NCBI RefSeq assembly: GCF_904849725.1
Contig: NC_058524.1
Location: 493,584,263-493,648,262, forward strand
Direction of reading: 5' to 3'
DNA: 64,000 bases
Source: Hordeum vulgare subsp. vulgare
Lineage: Eukaryota; Streptophyta; Magnoliopsida; Poales; Poaceae
The notes under the pieces are model-generated. The model saw only the letters and a list, made by a program, of their open reading frames with translations. It was not told the origin of the DNA and did no database searches. The position numbers and the translations under genes are program-made. The first letter of the stretch is position 1, and each line of letters opens with the position of its first letter. Of this stretch, positions 33,211 through 45,122 are shown piece after piece.

Positions 33211-36200
33211 GGAGGCTGTGGGTTCCGAACAGTTCCCTGCCGCCAAGATACACTCCGAGGCCATCCTACGTGGCGCCTCAGACGAATCAGACCAACCCTC
33301 CAGCAAAAACTTATGGTGGTCCAGCTAGCAATGCTGCACCACGTGCCAACCAAGTGATATGCTACAAGTGTGGAGAACCCGGGAACTATTCCCGTGAGTG
33401 TCCTCAAAATGTGGGTGCCAAGCAACCCGGAAAGTCCGTCGGGCAAGGCAAGTCGGGCAAAGCTTACTATGTGAAGCCAACTCCTACACGTGGCCGTGTG
33501 AACTATGTGTCAGCAGAAGAAGCTGTAGAGGATCCCGACGTCATGCTGGGTACGCTTCTTGTTAATCATCACCCAGCGTCTGTTCTCTTTGACACTGGGT
33601 CTTCTCATTCCTTCATTTCAGAAAGTTATGCACAGTTGCATAACATGTCTTTTTGTGATATGCCAATTCCATTGGTTGTCCAAACTCCTGGTAGTAAATG
33701 GCAAACCTCTAGGATAACCTATGACAATGAAATTCTAGTAGACAGGCTAGTTTTCCTGGCCTCATTGATAGCCTTGAAATCTTCGGATATTAATATCATC
33801 TTGGGTATGGACTGGATGTCAGCTCACTATGCCAAGATTGATACTCATTCTAGAAATGTCCAGCTTACCCATCCCTCGGGTGAGGTAGTAAATGTCTCTA
33901 CTCGAGTTGCCAAATGCCAACTCTATTCCTTAAATTCCAACCCTCTTCCGGAACTTGAAGACATTCCGGTAGTCCGTGACTTTCCGGATGTCTTTCCAGA
34001 GGAACTGCCAGGAATTCCACCTGACAGAGATGTAGAGTTTGTGATAGATCTTGTTCCGGGAACTGTCCCAATAGCCAGAATACCATATAAGATGGCACCC
34101 CTGGAGCTAGCCGAACTTAAGAAGCAACTAGATGAGGCCTTGAATAAAGGTTTCATTCGTCCTAGCTCTTCTCCTTGGGCTTGCCCCGTCCTATTCGTCA
34201 AGAAGAAAGACGAAATGGATCGGATGGTTGTAGATTACCGACCAGTTAATCTGGTCACCATAAAGAACAAGTATCCACTCCCCAGGATCAACGATCTGTA
34301 CGATCAGCTCGCTGGGTCCTCAGTCTTCTCCAAAATGGATTTGAGGTTGGGATACCATCAAATCAAGATCAAGAACGGGGACATTCCAAAAACGGCTTTT
34401 GTTACTCGTTATGGCCAATACGAGTACACCGTCATGTCCTTCGGGTTAACCAATGCCCCAGCCACCTTCTCTCGTTTGATGAATTCAATCTTCATAGAGT
34501 ATTTGGATAAATTCGTCGTGGTATACCTCGATGATATTCTCATCTACTCGAAGAACGAACAAGAACATGCCGAGCATCTAAGGCTGGTATTGATGAAACT
34601 TCGGGAGCATCGCCTTTATGCCAAGTTTTCAAAATATAAATTTTGGTTACCAGAAGTGACCTATCTAGGTCACGTAATCTCTGTTAAGGGTATTGCTATC
34701 AATCCCGAGAGAGTTCAAGCTGTCCTTGATTGGACTCAACCTGAATCGGTTAAGCAAGTTAGGAGTTTTCTTGGTCTACCGAGCTATTGTCGCCGCTTTG
34801 TCGAGAATTTCTCCAAGGTTGCAAAGCCTCTAACTGAACTCCTCAAGAAGGATAAAAAGTTCGAGTGGACACCACAGTGTGAGCATAGTTTTCAAGAACT
34901 GAAAAGACGCCTGACATCCGCACCTGTGTTGCTACCACCAGATTTTTCTAAGAACTTTGTTATCTATTGCGACGCCTTGCGACAAGGATTAGGTTGCATT
35001 CTCATGCAAGATCGTCATGTGATCGCATACGCATCTCGACAGTTGCGTCCACATGAGGATAATTATCCCCCACATGACCTTGAGCTTGCAGCTGTGGTCC
35101 ATGCACTAAAAACCTGGCGACATTACCTTCTGGGTAATCGCTGCGAAATATTCACCGATCACCAAAGTCTGAAATATATCTTCACCCAGCCGGATTTGAA
35201 TCTCAGGCAAATATGGTGGGTTGAGTTGATCTCGGATTAGGACTGAGGGATAACTTACACCCCCGGGAAGGCCAATGTTATGGCCGATGCACTAAGTCGT
35301 AAATCTTATTGTAACAATTTGATGCTACAACAAGGTCAACCACATCTCTATGAGGAATTTCGGAAGTTGAATCTTCATATTGTTCCTCAAGGATTCCTTT
35401 CTACCCTGGTGGCGAAGCCTACTCTTAAGGATCAAATCATAGCCGTGCAGGCTTATGATAAGGGTATATCCCGGATCAAGGAGAATATTGCTAGCGGTAA
35501 CGCTAGGGATTTCTCCATCAATGAGAAAGGTGTTGTGTTCTTTCAGAACCGTTTAGTGGTTCCTAAGAGCAAACGTCTGCGGCAATTGATCCTTAAGGAG
35601 GCCCATGATTCTCCTCTCACCATTCATCCCGGTAGTACTAAGATGTATCAGGACCTACGCCAGAGGTTCTGGTGGACTAGGATGAAGAGAGAAATTGCTG
35701 AGTTCGTTGCTAACTGCGACGTTTGTCATCGAGTTAAGGCAGAACATCAAAGGCCTGCTGGCACCCTTCAACCTCTAGCTATTCCTGAATGGAAATGGGA
35801 TAAAGTTAGTATGGATTTCATTACCGGATTTCCCAAGACCAAGAAAGGAAATAATGCTATCTTTGTGGTCATTGACCGTCTTTCCAAAGTGGCTCATTTT
35901 CTTCCCGTTCGAGAGAGTATCACAGCTAGCCAGCTAGCAGAGTTATATATCTCTCGAATAGTGTCTCTTCATGGTGTTCCCCTGGAGATTAACTCGGACC
36001 GTGGGAGTATATTTACTTCTCGCTTCTGGGAAAGTTTTCAGAATGCCATGGGGACTCACTTGTCTTTTAGCACTGCTTTCCATCCCCAATCAAGTGGTCA
36101 AGTAGAAAGAGTGAATCAAATCCTAGAAGATATGCTCCGAGCTTGTGTTATATCATTCGGTATGAATTGGGAGAAGTGCCTTCCATTCGCCGAATTCGCT

Positions 36201-36908
36201 TATAACAATAGTTATCAATCAAGCTTGGGCAAAGGTCCTTTTGAAGTTCTCTATGGACGAAGATGTCGAACACCTCTTAATTGGTCAGAAACCGGAGAGA
36301 GGCAACTCTTTGGCCCGGATATGATCCAGGATGCAGAAGAGAAGGTTCGCATTATTCGTGAAAAGTTGAAAACAGCCTAGTCTCGTCAAAAGAGCCAATA
36401 TGATCATCATCATAAGGCTGTGACCATTGAAGTTGACGAGAAGGCTTACCTTCGGGTTACACCTTTGAAGGGTACCTATCGATTCGGTATCAAGGGCAAG
36501 TTGGCTCCTCGTTACATTGGTCCTTTTCGCATTCTTGCCAAACCAGGAGAAGTTGCCTACCAGTTGGAACTTCCTCCGCATCTTTCCAAGGTTCATGATG
36601 TCTTCCACATCTCGCAACTCAGGCGTTGCTTTTCGGATCCTATCCATGAAGTGGACCACGAAACGCTTGATCTCCAAGATAACCTTTCATACCGAGAATT
36701 CCCCGTGCCTATTCTTGATCAAGCTGAGCGTACCACTCGACGTCGAAACCTCAAGTTTCTTAAAGTTCAATGGTCAAATCATTCTGAAAAGGAGGCAACT
36801 TGGGAAAGAGAGGATCGTCTCCGACTTGAGTATCCTGCGTTATTCCCGACGACTTCTAAATCTCGGGACGAGATTCTTTTGAGTGGGGGTGAGTTGTCAC
36901 ATCCCTGA
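33206..36908 (+). pseudogene. R4 gag C-end and pol (PR-RT-RH-IN-chromodomain), three stops
   Basis: One frame in this order: zinc knuckle [14 protein letters not shown] near 33360-33401 (the conserved His is Asn, codon 33384-33386); protease FDTGSSHSF near 33590; RT with YLDD at 34524-34535; RNase H ([10 protein letters not shown]); integrase zinc finger and catalytic core (SDRGSIFTS, then SSGQVERVNQ); and a chromodomain-like end (KEATWERED). In-frame stops are TAG 35238-35240 and TGA 35244-35246 between RT/RNase H and integrase, and TAG 36378-36380 after the integrase core. The last stop TGA 36906-36908 lies 14 bases inside the 3' LTR, so the frame reads through the polypurine tract. It is a Ty3/Gypsy polyprotein for reverse transcription and integration, now inactive. 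Confidence 0.92.
36881..36894 (+). promoter_or_regulatory. R4 polypurine tract
   Basis: GAGTGGGGGTGAGT directly before the 3' LTR start TGTCAC at 36895. Confidence 0.85.
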
Positions 36909-39022
36909 CACCTTAATCAAGTTAGATTTGTGCTCATGTTTTCTTTGCATTGCATCTAGGAAATTTCAACAAGAACAAAGCAAGTGGTGAAGGAAAATTC
37001 TAAAACCCTAGCCACTTTTCAAAATAAAGGAAAATTCAAACTAGTTAAAATCAATGAACCCAAAATGGCCTCAAGAAAAGTTCAATCTTTCTGATAATTC
37101 ATGGAAGTAAATATGCAATGAAGAAAACCATTTTCTTGATACTTTAAGCATTTTAAATAAATGCAAAAATCTACTGGTTTCAAGTTTAAAATTTGAAATC
37201 AGAAACATTAAGCTTTCAAAAATGTTGAAAACTTTAGGAATGGTTGGAAATATTCCAACAAATATTCTGGGGTGTTCAACATAGTTTTTACAAACTATTT
37301 GGGAGCTGAAATAAATAGTAAATCAATGAAATAGCAAAACAAAAACAAAACAGAAAAAAAGAGAAAAGAATTACTTGTCGCTCACCTCAGCCCGGCCCAG
37401 TAGCGCTGCCGTCTTCCTCCTCGCCAGCAGGAGCAGGAGGTGGCCGCCGCGTCGCCGCGCGCCTCCACGCAGCTCCATGCTTGCGTGGCCGCCGCTTCGC
37501 GCTGGCAAGCACGGGGATAACCTCCCCGAGCACGTAGCTATCCATTCTCGTGCTCACTCTTCCCCCTCTCCTCTCGGTTATCCCGATCCCCTCTGCCGCC
37601 ATTGACAGAAGCTCGAGCTCGAGCTGCCCGTGCCCCTAGCCATAGGAACTTCCTCCGGAGTGTGCCGTTAGCTCCGCCTCGACGAGCTGGTCCTCCCTGC
37701 AGAAGCCGAAGCCTCCCCGAGCCCTGCAACGCCTACGGCACCGTCGTCTTCAACCTTCGGCCGCCGGCGAGCTCTGCTCGATTCATCGCCCTCAGTGCTT
37801 CCCCGAGCCGTCTAAGCCCTCCTCTGCACTCCTCGTGAGCTTGCACATCTTTCCCCTAAGATCTCCCCGTCGATCCCCTCCTCTAGGTCATCGGAGCCCG
37901 ACGAGGACCGCCACTGCAGCTCGTCACCGGTAGCCCTACGGTGAAGGGTTGGTCCGTCTGAGGCCACCAGCAGCCTCAGGACATCACGTAGATGCTTTAG
38001 GAACCCAGCCCTGCGCGTTTTGACCCTGTAATCGATGGCTTCGACGATGGCCGAACTTGGTCGCCGCCAAGCTCGTCGCCGGCGTTGATTCCGGCCACCC
38101 CAGCCCCTGGGGTTTGTCCCATCGTGTGCGCCATCGAGTGGCCGTTCTCCCCGTGGTCTCTGTCGTGAGTTTGGCCGTCGGAGGCGAGTTTCCGAAGCCC
38201 TCCACCGTACTGGTGGTCGCCGGAGGCTCCCCGTCGGCAAGGACGACCTCGCCGCCGGTGGATCTCAGCTGGCCTGAGCCACTGATGTGTGGGGCCAGCC
38301 TCTGGATAATCTCGAATAATAAAAATAAAACCAAATAATTTAATAAGTCACTGACATGTGGGTCAAGTGAGATTAATTAGCTAATTAAGATTAATTCTAA
38401 TCTAAAACAGACCAGAGTCACTCACCAGTGGGTCCCACTGGCCAGGTTTGACTTTCAACACGTGAGTTCACCTGCTGATGTCAGGCTCACGCAATAAAGG
38501 GGTTTTTCCAGTATAAAAATAAATCCAGAAATGTTTAAAACTTCTAAAATTCATAGAAATTAATCTGTAACTCCAATGAAAATAATTTATATATGAAAAA
38601 GTATCAGAAAAATTCAAGGAATCTGAATATGTCATTTTCAAACATGTTTGAAAATGTTACAGAACCCAAACATGTAGATTAATGAATAAGTTAATTCTTA
38701 TAAATACTTTGTAGATGGAATTTGGAAAATATTTAAATTTCACTATAAATGACATGATCAAACACTGTCCTAATTACAAACCAGCAACCTAACATGTCAT
38801 CCCATGCATGTTAACATCAAGTTGATCTGATCATCAGGTCGAATCAATTAAAATGGTATCCGAGAATACCTCGTTTGAAGTGGTATTTGAACTTGATTCA
38901 AATTAACTTCAAACCTAATACATGTTAGCTATAATAATTACCATCTTGTATTCTCATGCCATGCTCATGCATCATCTTGATTGCATATGTTTGATATTGG
39001 TTGTTGTCATTCCTTTCGGTAG

Positions 39023-39088
39023 GCTCCGCTCCCCCGGATTCCACCGAATATCCGTCTGACGGATATTGTCACTCCTCTGAGCAACAAG
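39023..39088 (+). other. exon-like block in R4 3' LTR
   Basis: 66 nt between CTTTCGGTAG (acceptor-like) and AACAAG|GCAAGC (GC donor). It is open with two leading bases and one trailing base, a phase that joins in frame with the Asp-rich terminal block (30071-30126 and its 3' copy). Lost from the 5' LTR by the 414-bp deletion. Confidence 0.4.
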
Positions 39089-39901
39089 GCAAGCAACCAT
39101 TTTGATCATCCCGATAAATCCCATGCTCTTGCTCCTGCACTTACTTATTGCATTAGGATCAAATGCTTCAAATGCTTTTGCCACGTTAGTTGAACCCACT
39201 TCCTTTGCATGACCTATCCTTGTCACAGTAAATAGCTGAACCTTGCAACCTAGCATACCTGGTAGTTGCTTGAGCCATGATGTGCCTTATCCTGCTATGC
39301 ATGCTATGCTTAGAGTTGTGTATGGTCTGTCATCTGGGAGATGAACAGAATTGTGAGAATGTGTTCGGTAAGTAAAGGTTGTGTGTTGAACCTAATTTGG
39401 TAAAGGTACCGGTGAAAGGCTGTGTAGGAGTACATGGCGGGTTGTTTCATTGGAACCGTCCTTAGGAACTGAGTTCCATGTATGTAGTCGAAGACTAGAT
39501 ACTACACCACGTTGGGATACTTAATTGACCCTCTCGACTTATTAATCGCTTAGTACTCGGTCCAGGAGTTGCAAGTAGTTTCTGGTGTTTATAGTCATGC
39601 TGGATGACGTGCATAGCGCTGACCTAAGAGGTGGCTGTGATGCGGTAGGCAGTGGCACGGTGTACCAAGTGGCACCCGGATGGTGGGCTTGGGAACCCTG
39701 CGCACATCGTTTGGGGCCGTGGCGGAAACCTCGGCCGGGCTTTCGTGCGGGTTACCCTTAGATAGGCGATAGACCTGGACTAGGTACTAATGTGGTTAAC
39801 GGTCGTGGCCGACTCCCTTGCTGGGCTTCCGCTTGAAGGTTGCCGAGGTGCATGACGTGCACATGGCGATAAGTGGCGAGAGCGTGTGTGATGAAGTACA
39901 C

Positions 39902-39942
39902 CCCTGCAGGGTTATGATCTGTTCGAATAGCCGCGTCCACGG
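39902..39942 (+). other. conserved palindrome and hairpin, R4 3' LTR
   Basis: CCCTGCAGGG at 39902-39911 and CCGCGTCCACGG at 39931-39942. Confidence 0.6.
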
Positions 39943-41066
39943 ATATGGACTACTTGGAGACATATGTTGTTCATAGATAACTTCAATGGCTACTCATAAA
40001 ATTGTCAAGATAAGCGTGAGTGTCGTGGACTTCATTACCGTATGGAGACGGAATGATTCCACGATGGAGTATTGTTGTGGTGTTAGTGGACTCGTGTGCG
40101 AGAAATCAAGTTGTCAAAATTATTTAAAAATGCCAGTTGTCTAGCCACGAGTCAAATGCTGGCGTTCGGCATGAAACCCCACAATACCTTATTGATACAT
40201 TGCATGGGTAGATAGTTATCCTAAAGTCTTGCTGAGTACCTCCGTACTCACGTTTGCTTAATAAATGTTGGAGAGGTTGCTAATGACCCTAATGGAGGGT
40301 TCTTCATTGTAACATCCCAAATTTTGGAATGTTAAAATAATTATTAGTTGTTTGTTTGTTTGCTTGTGTGATTGAAACTTCAGTGGCAATTTGAAACTTT
40401 TCAAAACTTTCGAATGAGAGGGAATAAAATGACTTTCCCCTTCTCCGGTGAATTCAAATTCAATTTTTTAAAAGCAAAGAGAGAAGATGACATGACTTCT
40501 TCAACGATAAAGAATTTGAACGGAGATATTTGCATTTGAATTCTTTTGCATTTCTATTTGTTTTCTTCGTGCAAGAAATGCCGGGAAATACATTCTGTCA
40601 AACAGAAAGGAGAGGAGGAACATGACCCTCAAACACACGGGCATTTTGAAAGTTATTTGAACCCTAAAACTTAGAGGGTCATTTGAAAATTATTTGCAAA
40701 AGAAAATAAATCTTTTAGGCAATTTTGTGAAAATAATTTTTTCTGAAGTTTTTATTTTTGCCGTGGAAAAATGCCCATCCTTTAGATTTTATTTTTCTGA
40801 TAATTTTAGTATATAGAAACTCTATTTTCGGAATTGATTTGATTTCCTAAATTCTCCTTTTACCTTCCTGTTTTATTTAAAAGGAAAATTTTCCTATATT
40901 AGGAAAATCGCCGGAGGCCCAATAGGCAGGTTTGGGCCCGATTCCGTTTCTTCTTCCCCTGATCAGTCCTTCCTTCTCTGTCCAAGAACCTTCCATCAAT
41001 CGAGGAAGGAATCCTCTCCTTCCCGATCTCCCTCTTCCTTCCTTCCGGACGCCATCCGAGGCCGCC

Positions 41067-41073
41067 TATAAAA
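41067..41073 (+). promoter_or_regulatory. TATA box, R6 LTR
   Basis: TATAAAA followed about 25-30 bases later by a CT-rich initiator-like stretch, then a long C-rich leader. The layout is that of a plant pol II promoter. Confidence 0.6.
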
Positions 41074-42527
41074 CCCTCAGCATCTCCTCTCTCCATTTTT
41101 CCCAAGAGAACCCCCTCTCCTCGCCTCTAGCTCGCGCGCCACCTCACCGTAGTCGGCCACCAGAAAACTCGCCGGCCACCTCCCCATCGCCCCTGCACTC
41201 CTTCCCCTCCCTGCCGAGCCCACCCCACCCCGCCGCCACCTCCCCACCACCGCTCCACCCCACCCCCTCGTCCTTCCCCACCATCACCGGAGCTGCTGCT
41301 CCTCCCCATCGCCAGGAGCTCCCCCCGTCGCCCCCCTGCACCCCTCTCCACCCCCCCCCTCGCCTCCCCCCTGGAGCCTCGCCGCCCCACCCCACCCCTC
41401 CTTCACCGGCCCCCCTCCTTCGCCACCCCTCCCCGCCGGAGTTGCCCACCTCGCCGGAGAAGGCTCCAGCCCCTCCCAGCCATGGTAAGGTTCCCTCTCC
41501 TCCTTCCTTTCTTTTTTTTTTCTTTTACTTGTTTTGTTTTTTGTATTACCGTCAGATCTAGATCCCACGGTGTAGATTAGAAGGTACTTACCCTTTCGGT
41601 TTTTTAAAGAAAGACCGCCGGTTTTTATTCACTTAACTTATTAGCCAGAGAATTCTCGTTAAACTTCGGCCGTTTGCTCATAACACCCGCAGCACACAGC
41701 CCCGCAGCCAATCAGGGACTGCCACGTAGTCCGTTAGCTATTGTTGTATTTTTCTGTTTAGTTCCAAAAACAGAAAAGTTCCAATTTTGTTTAGCCCATA
41801 ACTTTTGATCCATAAGTCCAACGGAGTTGATTATTTTTCAAGTAGATCACAATTTTTATGTAGTTTTTAAAAACATATAATTTGTCTATGTTTGAAATTT
41901 TCAGATTTGAATTAGATCAGATTTAGTTTAAACCTTGTTTTGCTTATTCCCGGAGTTTAGAAATAGCTTTTAATTTGGTTCTTTTTGCTACTGATCACTA
42001 GTGATCTTAGTTATCAGTGGTAAAAATTGAAGATTTGTTTGAGTATTTTAGCTCATGGTTTATTGTGAAACAAGTTCTGGTTCACCTCTTTTAGGATTGT
42101 GACTAATTTACTTTCTTTAGTTACTTTTAAATTATTTTCTTTTATATTTCAGAAATATTATGTTTTGTTTCTGTTAGTTAAAAAGTAGGTTTGCAACAAG
42201 TTTTGATTTTTATTTATTTATTATCATGAAATCAATTCTAGTTCCTTAGTAACTTGCAATTGGTTTCTCCACTGTTTCAAATCCCGTTTGGAAATACTTT
42301 CAAATAGTTTTGTGAAAAATACTTTCTTTTATCTTAGTTAAATTTATATCTTAGTTCCATGTTATTATTTTCTGTTAGACAAAAACTATTTAGTGTTTGA
42401 CGTAGTAGAAGACTCCCTAGTCTTATTTGAAGTTTCTTTCGGATTCCTATTCGCTCTCTCTTTTGTTTTGATTGCTAGAATGATTGCTAGTATGAGTGCT
42501 TATGTGAATGATATGTTTGTTATATAG

Positions 42528-42598
42528 ATTTCATCGGAGAGTGACGAGTAGTCTATCAAGTTATTTCTCGAGAAATTCTTCTTCGCCAACATCACCAG
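42528..42598 (+). other. exon-like block in R6
   Basis: Between TTATATAG and ACCAG|GCAAGT. 71 nt. In the phase used by R7 it has one TGA. Confidence 0.4.
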
Positions 42599-43246
42599 GC
42601 AAGTCACTTTGATCATACTATCACCTATGTTTTATGCATCGTAGTTCTACCATCCTATGCCCAATTGCATGCTGCTTAGGTACTTGGAAATTTTAGTATA
42701 GATTGTAGTATCATGTGGTAGGCACACAACAACCCCGATACTTGGCCCCGGGACGACAAATTTCACATTGCTATGCTTGAGTAGACGGGAATTCGGTTGA
42801 GTGCATAACACGAGTGATGCGAGGTTGATTAAATAATCAAGACCGGTGAAGACAAGATTTTCAAGACCTCGGACGCAATGCAACTCTGGGTGAAGGACGG
42901 TTGATCGGCTCCCTGGAGAATCCAGTGGATGACCCGGTATGCTGGAGAGGCCATGACATCCCGCGGAAAGCTTCACCCAGGCTCAAAGAGACGGACGGAT
43001 ATTTTCAAGACCCAAGGCTTACCTGCACAGCCACAAGTCATTATGGGCTCTGGCTTGGTTGGACAACGCGGCGACTCTGGACAGGCGGTGCTAGCAGATG
43101 TAGAAGAACTGTAGTATTGGATGGGCACCGACAGGGATTCAAAGGGACCCGTTGAAAGACCATGTTTTGATCATCCGGTCTTCAAACACCCTGAAGTGCG
43201 AGGACATATACGGAGGCGATCAAATCTTGTGGGGAACGTGTGCAAA

Positions 43247-43290
43247 ACTCTGCAGAGTACTCAAACCTAATCGATTAGCCGTGTCCACGG
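43247..43290 (+). other. conserved palindrome and hairpin, R6
   Basis: ACTCTGCAGAGT (perfect 12-bp palindrome, 43247-43258) and CCGTG-TC-CACGG (perfect 5-bp stem, 43279-43290). Confidence 0.65.
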
Positions 43291-43833
43291 TCATGGATAA
43301 CTTGAGCCAAAGGAACTGAAGTTTTCTGGATTTCTCAACACCATTAAATATATTTGATGCGGGTAATTATTGACAACTCGGGTATGAGAATTGGTTGGAA
43401 GAACCATCTCGTTAACAAGAAACAATGTAGTAACATTTTGCTTTTAGCCCTCTCTTGATGTAGGAGAAAACTTGCTTTTCGCTAAAAACTTATAGCCCCA
43501 CCTACCATATATGCATATAGTATAGATGATTACTTTTCACCCCTCTCTTATGTGACTTGCCGGCATATTCAATATGCTGACCTACACGGCTGCAACGTCT
43601 TATGTTGCAGATATTTTTCTTCGACGAGTAAGAGTACGATTCAGGGTTACGGTCTACACTCAACTTGCCGTTGGTGTTTATTGGGACTCCACTCCCTTGA
43701 CTGCTTCCGCTGAGATATTTAAGGTATATATCAGTTTTACGCTATTTACATGTGATTGCACTTTGATATATACATTGATGTACTGTGTGTGCCAGCATAC
43801 TGATCTAGGGATGGCACAGAAACACAAAGGCTT

Positions 43834-43848
43834 GACTCGTCATGAGTC
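43834..43848 (+). other. hairpin at R6 LTR end
   Basis: GACTC-GTCAT-GAGTC. R7 LTRs have GACTC-GTCTT-GAGTC at 51924-51938 and 60341-60355. Confidence 0.65.
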
Positions 43849-43859
43849 GGGTCGCTACA

Positions 43860-44643
43860 TTCATAGACATCAACGACGACGAGTAGCTGGTGTCCCAGCT
43901 ACGATCTGGCCCTAGGTTGGGTTTGTAGTATAGTCAGGCTATGTGCCTTCTAGTTTCACGTGTCTGTACTCAGACAGTTTTAAACACTTCCGCTGGCTTG
44001 TAACTGAACCACTGCTATTATGGGTCGTGAGACCCTTACTGTGTAATATTATGTGTGTGGCTCTTCTGAGCCTCTTAAATAAAGCTTGCATGTTTATGGT
44101 TATGTTGTGATGCCATCGATGTATCTATACATATCGGTATGCCATGCGAACGTATGTCGTACTTTATATGTATGGGGTTCGATTACCTAGCCGTGAACTT
44201 TAGTAGCACTCCTTACAGGGAATTGCCCCTTTGTGATCCAACGAGCCATGGTAGCTCGCTACTGCTCCGGACACATTGGTTGACTGGCATGTGTCCTTCT
44301 TAGCTGCTGTGTCTGTCCCTCTTGGGGAAATGTCATGTGATGTAATGGAGTCCTTGTAGCTTGCTACGACTCGTCTACACTCGCTGGTGACCGACACCTG
44401 CTTTGTTGGGTCATGTATGCCTGTCCTTGTGCGGTACTGCCACTTTGGTTTATGACTAGACTTGTCGATCCGGGTTCTTTGACATTGGACTGCTAGCGAC
44501 ACAAATGCATACGTGAGTCAAAAGGCGCAAACGGTCCCGGCTAAGGTAAGGCTGCAGCCGTGGAGTTAACCGTGCGTGAGACCGCAAAGGGATGCGATGT
44601 GTTACACGCTGGATTCCTATGGCTTAGGATTGGGGTCCCGACA
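43860..44643 (+). repeat. R4 3' LTR, piece 2 (starts with R6 TSD)
   Basis: Continues the R4 LTR from the terminal exon-like block to CCCGACA at 44643. It contains hairpins 44022-44035 and 44059-44072, AATAAA 44078-44083 and the stem-loop 44348-44372. Confidence 0.92.
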
Positions 44644-44648
44644 GAAGG
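44644..44648. repeat. R4 TSD, right copy
   Basis: GAAGG, matching 27095-27099. Confidence 0.92.
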
Positions 44649-44828
44649 TATTGAGATGGGATGCGGCATCTTCACTAGGACGGCCATAGAATTGCTCTTT
44701 CATAACAAGATTCAGCAAAGCTGCGTTGATTCATACGATTCCGCACTAGTGGCGGGAGCAATCGGAGTACTAATAAAATCACTATTATTAGTGCTCGAGA
44801 AGTCGCAAAGTTTGGTGTTTTCAGACAT
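44649..44828 (-). pseudogene. R3 gag N terminus
   Basis: The minus-strand ATG at 44828-44826 starts a frame (MSENTKLCDFSSTNNSDF...) that stops at TGA 44714-44712. Just before that, another frame opens that continues without a stop to the R4 boundary and into 27099, so a one-base indel lies near 44715-44730. The joined frame leads into the gag core at 27099-26636. The leader between here and the PBS is pyrimidine-rich on the minus strand. Confidence 0.7.
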
Positions 44829-45035
44829 GACGTCTTCAACAAACAAACAAGCACACAAGCAAGCAAGAGACCGGCAAAGGAAAACGGCAAGGGCAAGAGA
44901 AAACGGCGAAGGAGAAAGGCGAATGAAAACGACAAATGTAAAGTGGGGGAGAGGAAAACGAGAGGCAACTGGCAACAAAAGTAAATGCAAGAGAAAAGTT
45001 TGTGAGACCTACTTGGATAGATCTTGATTTCTCCT

Positions 45036-45052
45036 CCCCGACAATGGCACCG
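45036..45052 (-). other. PBS-like repeat upstream of R3 PBS
   Basis: CCCCGACAATGGCACCG resembles the true PBS 60 bases to its right, including the preceding CTCCT and following GAAATA. The two look like a diverged tandem duplication. Confidence 0.55.
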
Positions 45053-45095
45053 GAAATAGGCACGTTGTCGGGAGAATATTCTTGACGATCCTCCT

Positions 45096-45112
45096 CCCCG
45101 GCAACGGTGCCA
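45096..45112 (-). promoter_or_regulatory. R3 primer-binding site (tRNA-Asp type)
   Basis: The minus strand reads TGGCACCGTTGCCGGGG, one base different from the R2 PBS, ten bases from the LTR boundary at 45123. Confidence 0.85.
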
Positions 45113-45122
45113 GAAATACTTC

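Larger units (their letters stand above)
36895..40307 (+). repeat. R4 3' LTR, piece 1
   Basis: Matches the 5' LTR from 27100, with an extra block 39025-39438 that the 5' LTR has lost. Interrupted after the TSD TTCAT (40303-40307) by R6. Confidence 0.92.
40308..43859 (+). mobile_element. R6: solo LTR related to the R7 family
   Basis: A single LTR of 3552 bp, TGTAACATCCC...GGTCGCTACA, with TSD TTCAT on both sides (40303-40307 and 43860-43864). No PBS or internal domain follows, so it is the product of LTR-LTR recombination. It shares long blocks with R7 LTRs (for example around 42900-43260 with 50940-51310) but the family copies are clearly diverged. Inside are a TATA box at 41067-41073, a C-rich leader 41090-41480, a GTAAGG donor-like site at 41485, an exon-like block 42528-42598, a palindrome/hairpin at 43247-43290 and an acceptor-like TTGCAG at 43605-43610. 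Confidence 0.9.
27100..44643 (+). mobile_element. R4: Tekay-like Gypsy retrotransposon with orf0, broken
   Basis: LTRs start TGTCACATCCCTGACACC and end GGGGTCCCGACA. The 5' LTR is 27100-30882; the 3' LTR starts at 36895 and is split by solo LTR R6 into 36895-40307 and 43865-44643. The TSD is GAAGG. The order is PBS, orf0, gag, protease, RT, RNase H, integrase, chromodomain-like tail, polypurine tract. The sequence resembles Tekay/Del chromoviruses. At least one frameshift and three in-frame stops in gag-pol make it non-functional. It sits in codons of the gag gene of R3. Confidence 0.92.

Noticed and set aside
40932..41561. Proline-rich ORF of 209 codons in R6, and similar ones at 49433-49870 and 58056-58538 in R7
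   Set aside because: They lie in the C-rich leader of LTRs. The R7 frames have no ATG and the phase differs between the two LTR copies because of a C-run indel. C-rich composition alone keeps frames open.
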